Origin: Streptomyces sp. YIM 130001
GTDB lineage: Bacteria; Actinomycetota; Actinomycetes; Streptomycetales; Streptomycetaceae
DNA length: 64,000 nucleotides
Reading direction: 5' to 3'
Assembly (NCBI RefSeq): GCF_003574445.1
Contig: NZ_KZ984550.1
Location: 124,001-188,000 of the forward strand
The notes under the pieces were generated by a model. The model searched no databases and had not been told where the DNA came from. It worked only from the letters and a program-made list of their open reading frames with translations. The translations under genes and the position numbers were made by a program. This document shows, in pieces, positions 7,968-17,311 of the stretch (within the stretch, counting starts at the first letter, position 1; each line of letters starts with the position of its first letter).

Positions 7968-9626
7968 TCAGGCCCCCAGGTCCCTCGCCTGCGCCACCGC
8001 CGCGGCGAGGTCCCGGACCGGCTTGTTCTCCATGTCGTCCGCCAACTCCTGCGCACGTTCGGTGAGTTCACCGAACCCGGGCGCGCCGGGCAGCGGCTCT
8101 CGACGTGCCCCCGTCCCCTCGGGCCCGGCCGTACGGTCACTGCGTGAGGAGCCCTCGACGCCGGAGGAGCCGCCCGAAGAACCCTCGCCGGGGGACTTCG
8201 TCCGCAACGCGTCCGCGAAGTAGGCCGCCACCGCCGCGACCTGGAAGTTGCGGTCCGCGCCGTCCCACAGCGACTCGTCGAGCGCGCCGCTGCGGATGCT
8301 CTTCGACTCCTCGGACGCCTTGCGTGTCTTCGGATCGAGCCAACGGACCGTCGCCTTCGCCACTTCCCCGCCGGCGGCCGCCCCTTCCTTCAGCCGCACC
8401 GCGTACAGCGCCGTCACCGTATGGCCGGGCCCGACCTCGCCGCCGTCCACGCTGTCGTCACGGAAGTCGTCGTCGGCGACCCGCCGGTTGTCGTAGCCGA
8501 TGAGCCGGAACTGCTCGACCGTCTTCCGGTCGAAGGCGACCTGCGCCTTCGCGTCGCGCGCCTTGAGGTCGATGTGCGCGGGCAGCTCGTCGCAGAACAC
8601 CTTCCGCGCCTGCTCGATGTCGGACACGTAACTCGTGTGCCCGTCACCCTTGTTGGTGAGCCGCTCCATCAGCGCGTCGCCGTAGTCGCTGCCGACGCCG
8701 ACGCCGAACAGGGTGATGCCGTGCTCGCGGCGGGCCGTGGCGATCTTCTCCAGGATGGCGTCGGCGTCGGTGTCACCGGTGTTGGCGAGGGCGTCGGAGA
8801 GCAGGACGACCCGGTTCGTCGCCCCCTTCTTCCGTCCCTCGACCGCCGCCGCGTACCCCTCCTGGATTCCCGCGTCGAGATTCGTGGAGGCCTGCGGCGA
8901 CAGCGACTCGACCGCGTCGCGCACCCGCCCCCGGTTCTCGCCGAGCCGGGTCATCGGCAGGACCGTCTCCGACTCGTCGCTGAAGGTCACGATCGACACC
9001 GAGTCGTCGGGCCGCAGCTGGTCGGTCATGATGCCGAGCGACTTCTTGGCCAGATCGAGCCGGTCCGGCTCGCCCATCGACCCGGAGACGTCGATGACGA
9101 AGGTGAGCGCCGCGGGCGGTCGCTCGCTGCTCGGCTCCGGGGCCTCGGTGGCGAGACCGACCCGCATCAGCGACCAGTCCTCGCCTGCGGGTGCGCGCGC
9201 ACCGTCCACGGACACCGAGAAGCCGTTGCCGTCCGGCCGTTCGTAGTCCTGCCGGAAGCTGTTCACGAACTCCTCGGGCCGTACGGTCGACGGCTGCGGC
9301 ATCCGGCCGTTCTCCAAGGTGCGCCGGGCGTAGCCGTACGAGGCGGTGTCGACGTCCAGGGCGAAGGTGGAGAGGTAGTCCGGGGGCGGCGCGGCGCCGC
9401 GCTTCCCGTTCTCCTGGCCGTCCTGCTCCGACCCCTCCGGCTTCGCCGCGTCCGGAGCGGCCGGCGCCGGTGCGCCCTCCCGCGCGCCGCCGGCCGCGTT
9501 GTCCGGGGCCGCCTGGCCGCCGTCTCCGCCGCCCGTGCAGCCGGTCAGCAGGACGCCGCCGGCCAGCACAGCGGCCAGCAGTCCGGTGCGTACGCGCCGC
9601 CCGCGCAATCGTCGTTCGTCCCGCAT
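7968..9626 (-). CDS. vWA-domain lipoprotein (YfbK-like)
   Basis: 552 residues from ATG 9626, chosen because GAGGGGG precedes it; longer starts lack a site. The signal peptide ends with the lipobox LLTGC (Cys about residue 30), so the mature protein is lipid-anchored outside. A vWF_A N-terminal segment (LDVDTASYGYARRTL) precedes a von Willebrand A domain with an intact metal-binding motif DVSGSMG. The C-terminal half matches the YfbK/DUF3520 layout. A low-complexity charged stretch lies between. vWA domains mediate metal-dependent protein contacts; the partner is unknown. The gene is divergent from the Ser/Thr kinase gene. Confidence 0.9.
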   Translation of the reverse strand: MRDERRLRGRRVRTGLLAAVLAGGVLLTGCTGGGDGGQAAPDNAAGGAREGAPAPAAPDAAKPEGSEQDGQENGKRGAAPPPDYLSTFALDVDTASYGYARRTLENGRMPQPSTVRPEEFVNSFRQDYERPDGNGFSVSVDGARAPAGEDWSLMRVGLATEAPEPSSERPPAALTFVIDVSGSMGEPDRLDLAKKSLGIMTDQLRPDDSVSIVTFSDESETVLPMTRLGENRGRVRDAVESLSPQASTNLDAGIQEGYAAAVEGRKKGATNRVVLLSDALANTGDTDADAILEKIATARREHGITLFGVGVGSDYGDALMERLTNKGDGHTSYVSDIEQARKVFCDELPAHIDLKARDAKAQVAFDRKTVEQFRLIGYDNRRVADDDFRDDSVDGGEVGPGHTVTALYAVRLKEGAAAGGEVAKATVRWLDPKTRKASEESKSIRSGALDESLWDGADRNFQVAAVAAYFADALRTKSPGEGSSGGSSGVEGSSRSDRTAGPEGTGARREPLPGAPGFGELTERAQELADDMENKPVRDLAAAVAQARDLGA

Positions 9627-9963
9627 CTGGTCCCCCTCGGTTCGCCGGTGCATGGCACTGTGACGAAGCAAGTGGCGGGTCGGAGCCGTCCTGGCGGTTT
9701 CGGAAGGATCTCGATTCGGCGACACCACCAGTTACGAAATCCGGCCACCACCGGTGCACCGTCCCGCACATCCGGGTTTCCGGAGACGATGCGCTCGCGC
9801 CGAGCGATCCTGTTGCGGACGCCGGGCATGATCTACGGGGCGTCGTACGGATGCGGGACGTCGTACCGGACAGGCGTTGGGCCAACTCCCCACGGGCGGG
9901 GCGGGGTTGGCTGGGCGCAGGACGTCGGGTAGGAACCGGGGAGTCGATGGACGAGGGGGCACG

Positions 9964-11817
9964 GTGGACGAGACGGGCGACGTGGAGCCGCTGCGGGCAG
10001 CCGATCCGGAACGGGTGGGGAACTTCGTCCTGCGCGGGCGCCTGGGCGCGGGAGGGATGGGTGAGGTGTTTCTGGGGCGCTCGCCCGGCGCCCGGTCGGC
10101 GGCGGTGAAGGTCGTACATCCGCATCTGGCGCGGCAGCCGGAGTTCCGGCGCCGGTTCCGTCGGGAAGCGGCTGCCGTACGGGCGGTCAGCGGGGCGTTC
10201 ACCGCTCCCGTGCTCGGCGCGGGCCCGGACGACGAGTTGCCGTGGATCGCGACCGTGTACATCCCGGGGCCGGACCTGGCCAAGGCCGTGGCGCGGACCG
10301 GGCCGCTGCCGGAGGAATCCGTGTGGGTACTGGCGGCCGGTCTGGCCGAGGCCCTGGCGGCCATCCAGGGCGCGGGCCTGTTCCACCGCGACCTCAAGCC
10401 GGCGAACGTGCTGCTGGCCGCGGACGGCCCCCGCGTCATCGACTTCGGGATCGCCCAGGCGCTGGAGGGCACCGTGCTGACCGGCGAGGGCACCTCGATC
10501 GGCACGCCCGGTTTCATGTCTCCGGAACAGGTGGAGGGCGGCGAACTCGGCCCGTCCTCCGACGTGTTCGCCCTCGGGGCCGTACTCGCCTTCGCGGCGA
10601 CCGGCCACGAGCCGTTCGGCCAGGGGCCGCCACTGGGCGTACTACACCGGGTCGTCTCCGGCGAACCGCGCCTCGACGGTCTGCACGGCCCGCTCCGCTC
10701 CCTGGTCACCGCCTGCCTGTCCAAGGATCGGGCCGAACGGCCCACGCCGGCCCAGGTGTTGGACCGGATCGCCGCCCACTGGAGCCCTGCCGACGACCTC
10801 CCCACCGCCTCGCCGTGGCACTCCGCCATGACGACCCTGATCCAGAGCTGGGCCACGACGCCCACCACTCCGTACACGACGCAGTCCACCGCCCCTCCCC
10901 CGCGGCCGCGTCCGGAGCCGGACCCCGAGCCGGCGGAGCCGTACCACGCCCGCATCGCCGCCGACACGGAACGGTCCCTGGGCGCCGACCACCCCGACAC
11001 CCTCCAGGCCCACCACGTGCACGCCTGGCACCTGACGAACATCGGCAAGTACGCACAGGCGGCGCCCATATTCGCCCGAGTCGCGGCGAAGCGCGCCCGT
11101 GTGCTCGGCCCTGACCACGGCGAGACCTTCCGAGCCCGGGGCAACCACGCCTGGAGCCTCCAGAAGGACGGCGACCACACCGAAGCCGCCGACCTCTACG
11201 CCCAACTCGCAGCCGACGAAGCCCGCGTACTCGGTGCCGACCACGAAGAGACACTCCAGACCCACCACAGCCACGCCTGGAACCTGGCAAAAGCCGGCAT
11301 CAACGCACAGGCCGCACACCTCTTCGCCCAGGTCGCCACGGACCGCGCCCGTGTACTCGGACCCGACCACCGCGAAACCCTCCGCGCCCGCTCCAACCAC
11401 GCCTGGGCCCTCGGCAGGGACGGCGACCACACCGAAGCCGCCGGCCTCTACGCCCGACTCGCCACCGATCGGACCCGCATACTCGGCGCCGACCACCCCG
11501 ACACGCTCGGCACACGACACAACCACGCCTGGAATCTCGGCCGCGCAGGCCGGCACACCGAGGCAGCCCACATCATGGCCCAGGTCGCGGCAGCCCAGTA
11601 CCACACACTGGGCAGGGACCACGAGGACACCTTGTGGAGCCGCCACATGCACGCCTGGAACCTCGGCCAGGCAGGCCAACACACCGCTGCCACACATTTC
11701 ATGGCCCAGGTCGTCGCCGACCGCACCCGCATACTCGGCGCCGACCATCCGGAAACACTGCGCTCACGCCGCAGCCACGCCTGGAACCTGGCACAGATCG
11801 AGACACGGAAGGTCTGA
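9964..11817 (+). CDS. Serine/threonine protein kinase with C-terminal TPR-like repeats
   Basis: 617 residues from GTG 9964, preceded by GAGGGGGC. The kinase domain (about 15-275) has the glycine loop RLGAGGMGEVFLG, the lysine of AAVKVV, catalytic HRDLKPANVLL and DFGIAQ. No transmembrane helix follows. From about residue 330, seven copies of a 42-residue repeat run to the end (the last incomplete), each with LGxDHxxTL, a central HAWxL and EAAxxxAxxA. These resemble the TPR_10 repeats of actinobacterial signalling ATPases, so the tail is probably a protein-binding scaffold. It is unlike the PASTA or periplasmic tails of many streptomycete kinases and suggests a cytoplasmic sensor. Confidence 0.92.
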   Translation: MDETGDVEPLRAADPERVGNFVLRGRLGAGGMGEVFLGRSPGARSAAVKVVHPHLARQPEFRRRFRREAAAVRAVSGAFTAPVLGAGPDDELPWIATVYIPGPDLAKAVARTGPLPEESVWVLAAGLAEALAAIQGAGLFHRDLKPANVLLAADGPRVIDFGIAQALEGTVLTGEGTSIGTPGFMSPEQVEGGELGPSSDVFALGAVLAFAATGHEPFGQGPPLGVLHRVVSGEPRLDGLHGPLRSLVTACLSKDRAERPTPAQVLDRIAAHWSPADDLPTASPWHSAMTTLIQSWATTPTTPYTTQSTAPPPRPRPEPDPEPAEPYHARIAADTERSLGADHPDTLQAHHVHAWHLTNIGKYAQAAPIFARVAAKRARVLGPDHGETFRARGNHAWSLQKDGDHTEAADLYAQLAADEARVLGADHEETLQTHHSHAWNLAKAGINAQAAHLFAQVATDRARVLGPDHRETLRARSNHAWALGRDGDHTEAAGLYARLATDRTRILGADHPDTLGTRHNHAWNLGRAGRHTEAAHIMAQVAAAQYHTLGRDHEDTLWSRHMHAWNLGQAGQHTAATHFMAQVVADRTRILGADHPETLRSRRSHAWNLAQIETRKV

Positions 11818-11939
11818 ACCCGCCGGGAACCGCGGGGCACCGACCGACCGCACCGGACGCACGCATGCGTCCACAAGCCGCCCGGCTGCATCCAGGACGC
11901 AACAACCTGCCGACGCACCCCGCAGGCGATCTCACCCCA

Positions 11940-12797
11940 TCAAGACACGATGTCCTTCCGCGCGAACGCCCGGAAGGCCAGCGCGAACAGCACCAGTGCA
12001 TACGCCACCGAGACGGCCGTGCCCTGCAGCATCCCGCCCCACTCCGGCCGCGGCTGCAGCGCGTCCACCCAGGCGAACTGCCAGTGCGCGGGCAGTGCGT
12101 TGCGCCAGTCGCCGAGCGCGGTGACCGCGTCCAGGACGTTGCCGACGATGGTCAGGCCGACCGCTCCGCCGACGGCCCCGAGCGGGGCGTCCGTCTTCGT
12201 CGACAGCCAGAACGCCAGCCCGGCGGTGACCAGTTGGGAGGCGAAGACGTAGCCGACCACGACGGTGAGCCGCCACGCCGCGTCGCCCGCGGCCAGACCG
12301 CCGCCCGTGGGCAGCTCCAGCGGCCCCCAGCCGTACGCGGCCGTACCCACCGCCAGCGCCACCAGCGGAAGCAGCACCATGGCGGCCGCGCTGAAGGCGA
12401 GCGCGACGGCGAGTTTGCTCCACAGCAGGCGGGCTCGCGGCACGGGCGCCGCGAGCAGATAGCGCAGCGAGGACCAGCTCGCCTCCGAGGCCACGGTGTC
12501 CCCGCAGAACAGCGCGACCGGCACCACCAGCAGGAAGCCGGCGGAGACGAAGAGGCACGTCGCCGCGAAGTTCGCACCGGACTCGGTGGCCGTCTGCATC
12601 AGGGACGGACCGCGCTGCGGGTTCCCCTCCGGCGTACCACCGATGGCGAACGCGGCCACCAGGACGAACGGCAGCAGCGCGAGCACCAGACCCATCACCT
12701 GGGTGCGGCGCCGCTTCAGCTGGCGCACCGCCTCCACGCGCAGCGGCAGGGTGCGTCCCGGCCGGAAGCCGGGCGCGGACTCGGTGAGCGTGCTCAC
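11940..12797 (-). CDS. ABC transporter permease (ABC-2 type)
   Basis: 285 residues with about six hydrophobic segments: near residues 35-53, 80-103, 126-160, 175-195, 205-225 and 262-280. The short polar N-terminus and the final motif FARKDIVS are typical of ABC-2 type permeases that export lipids, drugs or peptides. Its ATG overlaps the stop of the upstream ATPase/hydrolase fusion gene by 4 nt, so the two are translationally coupled and form one transporter. It lies convergent to the kinase gene, 122 bp away. Confidence 0.88.
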   Translation of the reverse strand: MSTLTESAPGFRPGRTLPLRVEAVRQLKRRRTQVMGLVLALLPFVLVAAFAIGGTPEGNPQRGPSLMQTATESGANFAATCLFVSAGFLLVVPVALFCGDTVASEASWSSLRYLLAAPVPRARLLWSKLAVALAFSAAAMVLLPLVALAVGTAAYGWGPLELPTGGGLAAGDAAWRLTVVVGYVFASQLVTAGLAFWLSTKTDAPLGAVGGAVGLTIVGNVLDAVTALGDWRNALPAHWQFAWVDALQPRPEWGGMLQGTAVSVAYALVLFALAFRAFARKDIVS

Positions 12798-15445
12798 GCG
12801 GAGCCTCCGATCAGGGTCAGGAACGCGTCCTCGAGGCGCCGGTGCGGACCGACCCCGGTGACCGGCACTTCGAGACGGAGCAGTTCGGCGAGCAGCTCCG
12901 GCACCGAGGCGCCGTCGAGCCGGACGAGCAGTCCGCCCTCGGCTGCGACCGCGGAGCCCACTCCGGGCAGCGCGTCGACCTTGCCGACCAGTGCATCCTC
13001 CAGCGGGACCTCGGTGCCGACGAGCAGCGTCTCGCCGGCTCCGGTGATCTCGGCGACCGGCCCGGCCTGTACGAGGCGGCCGCGGTCCATCACCACGAGG
13101 TGGGTACAGGACTGCTCGACCTCGGCGAGGAGGTGGCTGGAGACGATCACGGTGCGGCCGCCCTCCGCGTACCGGATCATCACCTCGCGCATCTCGCGGA
13201 TCTGCGGCGGGTCGAGGCCGTTGGTCGGCTCGTCGAGGATCAGCAGGTCCGGCAGTCCGAGCATGGCCTGCGCGATGGCGAGCCGCTGCCGCATGCCCTG
13301 CGAGTACGTGCGCACGGCGCGGGCCAGGGCGTCGCCGAGCCCGGCGATCTCGAGTGCCTCCTCGAGGTGCGCGTCCTCGGCGGGCCGGCCGGTGGCCTGC
13401 CAGTACAGCTCGAGGTTCTCCCGGCCCGCGAGATGCGGCAGGAAGCCGGCGCCCTCCACGAACGCGCCGACCCGGGACAGCACCGGTGCGCCAGGCCGGA
13501 TCGCGTGCCCGAAGACCCGGATCTCGCCGCCGTCGGGCCGGATGAGGCCCATCAGCATGCGCAGGGTGGTGGTCTTGCCCGCGCCGTTCGGTCCGAGCAG
13601 GCCGAGGACCTGCCCCTTCTCCACCCGGAACGTCAGGTCGCTGACCGCGTACCGCTCGGTCTTCTTCGCGTACTTCTTGCTCAAGTCGGTGATCTGCAGG
13701 GGCACTTCGGCGAGCTCTTCGTCCGGCGGCGGGCTCGTGGTGCGGCGCCGCGCGGTGAACAGCAGTCCGCCGCCCACCAGGGCCGCGCCGAGCGGCGCTC
13801 CCCAGACCCAGGCGGGTACGGGTGTCGCCTCGGTGGTCACGCTCGGCGCGGTCGGCACGTGCAGGTCGCCGCGCGGAGTCACCTTGTACGTGGCGGGCTC
13901 GACGGGTGAGGCGTAGCCGAGGTCGGTGGCCGAGACGACGAAGCGCAGCCGGTGGCCGGCCCGCACCTCGTGGTCGATCGCGGGCAGTGTCAGCTCGACG
14001 TCCTTGCCCTGCTTGGCGTCCGCCACCCGCGTGGGGGTGACGAGCTGGCTGGGCAGCACCTGTTCCGTGCCGTTCGGCCCCACGTCGTAGACCTTGCCGA
14101 ACAGGACGGCGTCGTCGCTGCTCGACTCGACGTGCACGGTCACCGAGGGCGATCCGGTGATCTGCAGGTCGCGGTCGAGCGGCTTCGAGTCGAAGGGGGC
14201 GTGCTGGCCGGGGAAGTCCATGGACAGGCCGCCGACGCCGAGCGCGCTGAGCTGGGTCATGCCGCCGGTGATGCCGGGTACTCCGGAGATGGAAGGCGGT
14301 CCGGCGCCCGCCGGGTTCTCGAACGTCTTCGTGCCGCGGCCGATCGCGATCGCGCGGTCGCCGCTGTCCAGGCCCGGGTACGCGGAGTCGGTGGCGCCGC
14401 GCAGCTGCGTCCTGCCATCGGTGGAGTCGACGCCTCCGGTGCGGCTGACGCGGAAGGCCGGGCCGGTGTCGGCGGACGTGTCCTTCTTCAGGTAGCGGTC
14501 GAACCAGTCGCCGACGCGTCCGGTGATCCGGTCCTGTTCGCCGTCGCCGCCGTCGTGACCGCCGGAGATCCAGTCGACGGCGACCGGTGCGCCGTTGTCC
14601 CCGATGGTCTTGGCCATGGTGTCGGCCTGGCCGAGCGGGAACAGCGAGTCGGTCTGGCCCTGCACGATCAGGCTGGGCACATCGATCTTGTCGCCGACCG
14701 CGGACGGGCTGCGCGCCTCGAGCAGCTCGCGGGCCTTCGCGTCCGGCTTCCCGGCGACCGCGACGCGCTCGTACATCTCACACAGTTGCTTCTCGAACTT
14801 CTTGCAGCCGCCGCCGGCGGAGAAGAACGTCCCCGCCCACAGCTTCTTGAACACCCCGTCCGGGAACAGCGCGTCCGCGAGATTCCAGTACGTGATCTGC
14901 GGGGCGATCGCGTCGACCCGCTTGTCGTGACCGGCGGCCAGCAGCGCCACGGCACCGCCGTAGGACGCTCCGCTCATGCCGACCCGGGGGTCGCCCGCCT
15001 TGTCGAGCTGCACCTCGGGGCGCTCGGCCAGCCAGTCGATGAGCCGGGAGGCGTCGGCGACCTCGGCCTTCGGGTCGTTGAGCCCGATCCGTCCGGTCGA
15101 TGCGCCGAATCCGCGGGCGGACCAGGTCAGCACCGCGTATCCCTCGCGGGCCAGCTGCTCGGCCTGCCCGCGCACATCGTTCTTGCTGCCGCCGAAACCG
15201 TGGCCGAGAAGGACCGCGGGCCGCTTCTCGTCGGCCGGCCCGGAGGTGAAGTACGAGGTGTCGATACGTACCCCGTCGTGCCGCATCACCTGGTCGGCGC
15301 GCCGCACCTCGGGCTCACCGCCGGTGGCGACGGCTGTCCAGGTGCCGGCGCCGACAAGCACGAGAAGGGCGGCCACCACTGCGAGCAGCCGCCGTCCGCG
15401 CAGCCACGCCGGTGGCCGGGGCAATCGGAGATCCATGCGCTCCAC
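12794..15445 (-). CDS. Fusion of exported S15/CocE-type hydrolase with an ABC transporter ATPase
   Basis: 883 residues (GTG 15445; ATG 15436 with a closer GGTGGAG is an alternative). Residues about 18-42 form a signal anchor. Residues about 55-320 are an alpha/beta hydrolase with nucleophile elbow GMSGASYGG, acid in QGQTDSLFP and His in SGGHDGG. About 330-530 is the beta-rich C-terminal domain of X-Pro dipeptidyl-peptidase/CocE enzymes. A second membrane helix (about 550-572) leads to a complete ABC ATPase: Walker A LLGPNGAGKTTT, signature YSQGMRQRLA, Walker B LLILDEPTNGL. The predicted topology is an external hydrolase tied to a cytoplasmic ATPase. The permease is encoded downstream. The substrate is unknown; coupled cleavage and transport is inference. 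Confidence 0.9.
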   Translation of the reverse strand: MERMDLRLPRPPAWLRGRRLLAVVAALLVLVGAGTWTAVATGGEPEVRRADQVMRHDGVRIDTSYFTSGPADEKRPAVLLGHGFGGSKNDVRGQAEQLAREGYAVLTWSARGFGASTGRIGLNDPKAEVADASRLIDWLAERPEVQLDKAGDPRVGMSGASYGGAVALLAAGHDKRVDAIAPQITYWNLADALFPDGVFKKLWAGTFFSAGGGCKKFEKQLCEMYERVAVAGKPDAKARELLEARSPSAVGDKIDVPSLIVQGQTDSLFPLGQADTMAKTIGDNGAPVAVDWISGGHDGGDGEQDRITGRVGDWFDRYLKKDTSADTGPAFRVSRTGGVDSTDGRTQLRGATDSAYPGLDSGDRAIAIGRGTKTFENPAGAGPPSISGVPGITGGMTQLSALGVGGLSMDFPGQHAPFDSKPLDRDLQITGSPSVTVHVESSSDDAVLFGKVYDVGPNGTEQVLPSQLVTPTRVADAKQGKDVELTLPAIDHEVRAGHRLRFVVSATDLGYASPVEPATYKVTPRGDLHVPTAPSVTTEATPVPAWVWGAPLGAALVGGGLLFTARRRTTSPPPDEELAEVPLQITDLSKKYAKKTERYAVSDLTFRVEKGQVLGLLGPNGAGKTTTLRMLMGLIRPDGGEIRVFGHAIRPGAPVLSRVGAFVEGAGFLPHLAGRENLELYWQATGRPAEDAHLEEALEIAGLGDALARAVRTYSQGMRQRLAIAQAMLGLPDLLILDEPTNGLDPPQIREMREVMIRYAEGGRTVIVSSHLLAEVEQSCTHLVVMDRGRLVQAGPVAEITGAGETLLVGTEVPLEDALVGKVDALPGVGSAVAAEGGLLVRLDGASVPELLAELLRLEVPVTGVGPHRRLEDAFLTLIGGSA

Positions 15446-15553
15446 CGTACGGGTGCGCGAGTGCCTTCAACGCCGCCACCGGGCGGAACCCTCCCACCTC
15501 CCTCAGGCGTATATGGCACGCGCCGCATACCGCGCCCGTGGTACGAACACGCC

Positions 15554-16012
15554 ATGAATCCTGGGAGTGAAACGGATCACGACATCCGCCGGGCCACCGA
15601 CGTCGAAACGGTCCTCCTGGCCCCGGAGCTCTTCGACCACACCCCGACCCCGGAGGCCACCCGCCGTTTCCTGGCCGCACCGGGCCACCACATGTTCTTC
15701 GCGTACGCGGCCGACGCCCCGGCCGGCATTCCCGTCGGCTTCATCACCGGAATCGAGATGCTGCACCCCGACAAGGGCGTCGAGATGTGCCTCTACGAAC
15801 TCGGCGTGGCCGAGGACTACCGCCGCCGCGGCATCGCCACAGCCCTCATCCACACCCTCCACACCCTCGCCCGCGACCTCGACTGCTACGACATGTGGGT
15901 CGCCGTCGACACGGACAACGACCCTGCACTGGGGGCGTACCGCGGCACGGGGGCTACGGACGACGGGGGGTGTGCGGTGCTGACCTGGGAGTTGGGTGAC
16001 GGGGTGGAGTAG
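15554..16012 (+). CDS. GNAT-family N-acetyltransferase, AAC(3)-I-like
   Basis: 152 residues from ATG 15554. The acetyl-CoA binding motif A is clear: YELGVAEDYRRRGIATALI (about residues 78-96), followed by a helix and a strand carrying AVDTDNDPALGAYR. The spacing and wording of this block resemble the AAC(3)-I aminoglycoside acetyltransferase branch, but many environmental members do not confer resistance, so only family membership is claimed. The gene is divergent from the hydrolase-ABC fusion and ends in front of a strong hairpin. Confidence 0.82.
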   Translation: MNPGSETDHDIRRATDVETVLLAPELFDHTPTPEATRRFLAAPGHHMFFAYAADAPAGIPVGFITGIEMLHPDKGVEMCLYELGVAEDYRRRGIATALIHTLHTLARDLDCYDMWVAVDTDNDPALGAYRGTGATDDGGCAVLTWELGDGVE

Positions 16013-16161
16013 TTCCGCGGCGGGCGTGACTGGTGCATACGAAGGTCATCTTCGTGAACGGCGGCCGGAGTGAACTCGGCCCCGCCCCGGCGCGGGTCGG
16101 CACCGAGTTCGTACGAGCACGCCGCGACCAGCGAGCCGGGCGTCCTGACGGAGGTACCTCC

Positions 16162-16196
16162 GCGGAACGTCACCGCCTGAGCCGGTGACGTTCCGC
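16162..16196. terminator. Perfect 14-bp hairpin, bidirectional terminator
   Basis: GCGGAACGTCACCG (16162-16175) pairs perfectly with CGGTGACGTTCCGC (16183-16196) around a 7-nt loop. It lies between the converging acetyltransferase and a small minus-strand gene whose stop is 15 bp away. No T-run follows, as is usual for streptomycete terminators. Confidence 0.8.
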
Positions 16197-16211
16197 AGCA
16201 TCTGCGCGAAG

Positions 16212-16685
16212 TCAGGCGCGACCATGCGCGGTTGGCGCTGCGAGCGCTTCCCACTGATCTCTTACGTCGGCATTGCGCCACGACTCGGCCTGTTGCACCC
16301 GGTCCAGATCGCGGAAGAAACGCAGCGCCGCTTCCTTGAGCGTCGAGACGGTCGAAGTGAGCTCGGCTTCGGCCTTCTTTTCCCCGCACCGGATCATCAG
16401 GCGGGAACCTTCACGACGGAACGCCAGCTCCAAAGGCTGGTCCGGGAACAGCGTGAACGCTTCACCCGAATCCACAACCTCATGCAACATGCGCGCGATA
16501 TAGGCCCAGAGCTGGTCGACCAGGTCCCAATCCTCGGCCCCCATCACCTCCCTTCCACCCATGACGATGCGGATGTACCCCTCGACGTAGTCCGGGTCAC
16601 CAGGAGGCCGATCCATGTCTCCGGAGGACACGTACTCGCCCCCTGGAACCCTCACGAAACTCTCAACTGACACGTCGCTGATCAT
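16212..16685 (-). CDS. Small hypothetical protein, candidate immunity protein
   Basis: 157 residues from ATG 16685; ATG 16709, preceded by GGGGCAGG, is a credible longer start. I do not recognise the family. The sequence is acidic and soluble, with conserved-looking patches VEGYIRIVMGGREVMGAEDW and LVDQLWAYIARMLHEVV, and an amphipathic helix near the C-terminus. It is the most distal of three small minus-strand genes trailing the HINT toxin gene, the place where immunity genes or leftover immunity cassettes usually accumulate. Function is inferred only from that context. Confidence 0.6.
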   Translation of the reverse strand: MISDVSVESFVRVPGGEYVSSGDMDRPPGDPDYVEGYIRIVMGGREVMGAEDWDLVDQLWAYIARMLHEVVDSGEAFTLFPDQPLELAFRREGSRLMIRCGEKKAEAELTSTVSTLKEAALRFFRDLDRVQQAESWRNADVRDQWEALAAPTAHGRA

Positions 16686-16870
16686 CGCTCTACGTCCAGT
16701 CCCCGTCATGACCTGCCCCGGCATGGAATTCTTCGCGTTACAGCGACTTACACTTCGACGGACCTCGCCGCGATTGTCGCCATTCTGAGAGGTCCTTGAC
16801 GACAGGCCCAACTACGTTCGTCGCGCCGCAAGCATACGCGAGCCAACATTCTTCACACGGGAACGCCGAC

Positions 16871-17311
16871 TCACCAATCGAAGTCGAGTCCCACCACTGC
16901 CGCCTCGACTTCATCAGGCCCGAATCCCGCCCGCAGGAACAATTCACGGGACCCCAGAGCAGAAACAATTGGCTGCACCAGCGCATGCCACTGTTTAACA
17001 ATTCGAGACGGGATACCCGCCGTAACCTCTGACCTTGAAGCGCCCGCACCATCCGCTTCGCCTGCCAAGACTCGAAGCCCGGCAGGAGCCTCCGCCTCAT
17101 CGCCGCCCAGCTGGATACACACTCGCGAAGCATCGGCCACATGGGCATCGACATTGCGGAGTGCGTCAATCAGTTTCTGCAGTTCGGCCGCCGTGAACCC
17201 AATCTCCATGGGTCGGGACTCCTGGAGATTGACCGTTTGATGCGTGACCTGGAAGATCACTTCAAACTGGTCGACGCCGAGAGTGATGGAACGAGCCGGT
17301 GACTCAGCCAC
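16871..17311 (-). CDS. Small hypothetical protein, candidate immunity protein
   Basis: 146 residues; GTG at 17311. No recognised domain. The protein is acidic, with beta-prone N-terminal segments (residues about 8-35), a helix at FTAAELQKLIDALRNVDAHV and a C-terminus ending AVVGLDFDW. The gene stands alone between two 185-370 bp gaps with lower GC than the flanks. Together with its neighbours it looks like part of a downstream immunity array of the polymorphic toxin. No sequence evidence ties it to a specific toxin. Confidence 0.6.
   Translation of the reverse strand: MAESPARSITLGVDQFEVIFQVTHQTVNLQESRPMEIGFTAAELQKLIDALRNVDAHVADASRVCIQLGGDEAEAPAGLRVLAGEADGAGASRSEVTAGIPSRIVKQWHALVQPIVSALGSRELFLRAGFGPDEVEAAVVGLDFDW

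Noticed and set aside
13952-15553. Very long plus-strand frames opposite the hydrolase-ABC gene and several others
   Set aside because: They mirror real genes on the other strand, lack ribosome sites and encode Gly/Arg/Asp-rich nonsense typical of antisense frames in high-GC DNA.
15554-16012. Calling the acetyltransferase an aminoglycoside resistance gene
   Set aside because: The motif block resembles AAC(3)-I, but resemblance over the acetyl-CoA motif alone does not establish the substrate.
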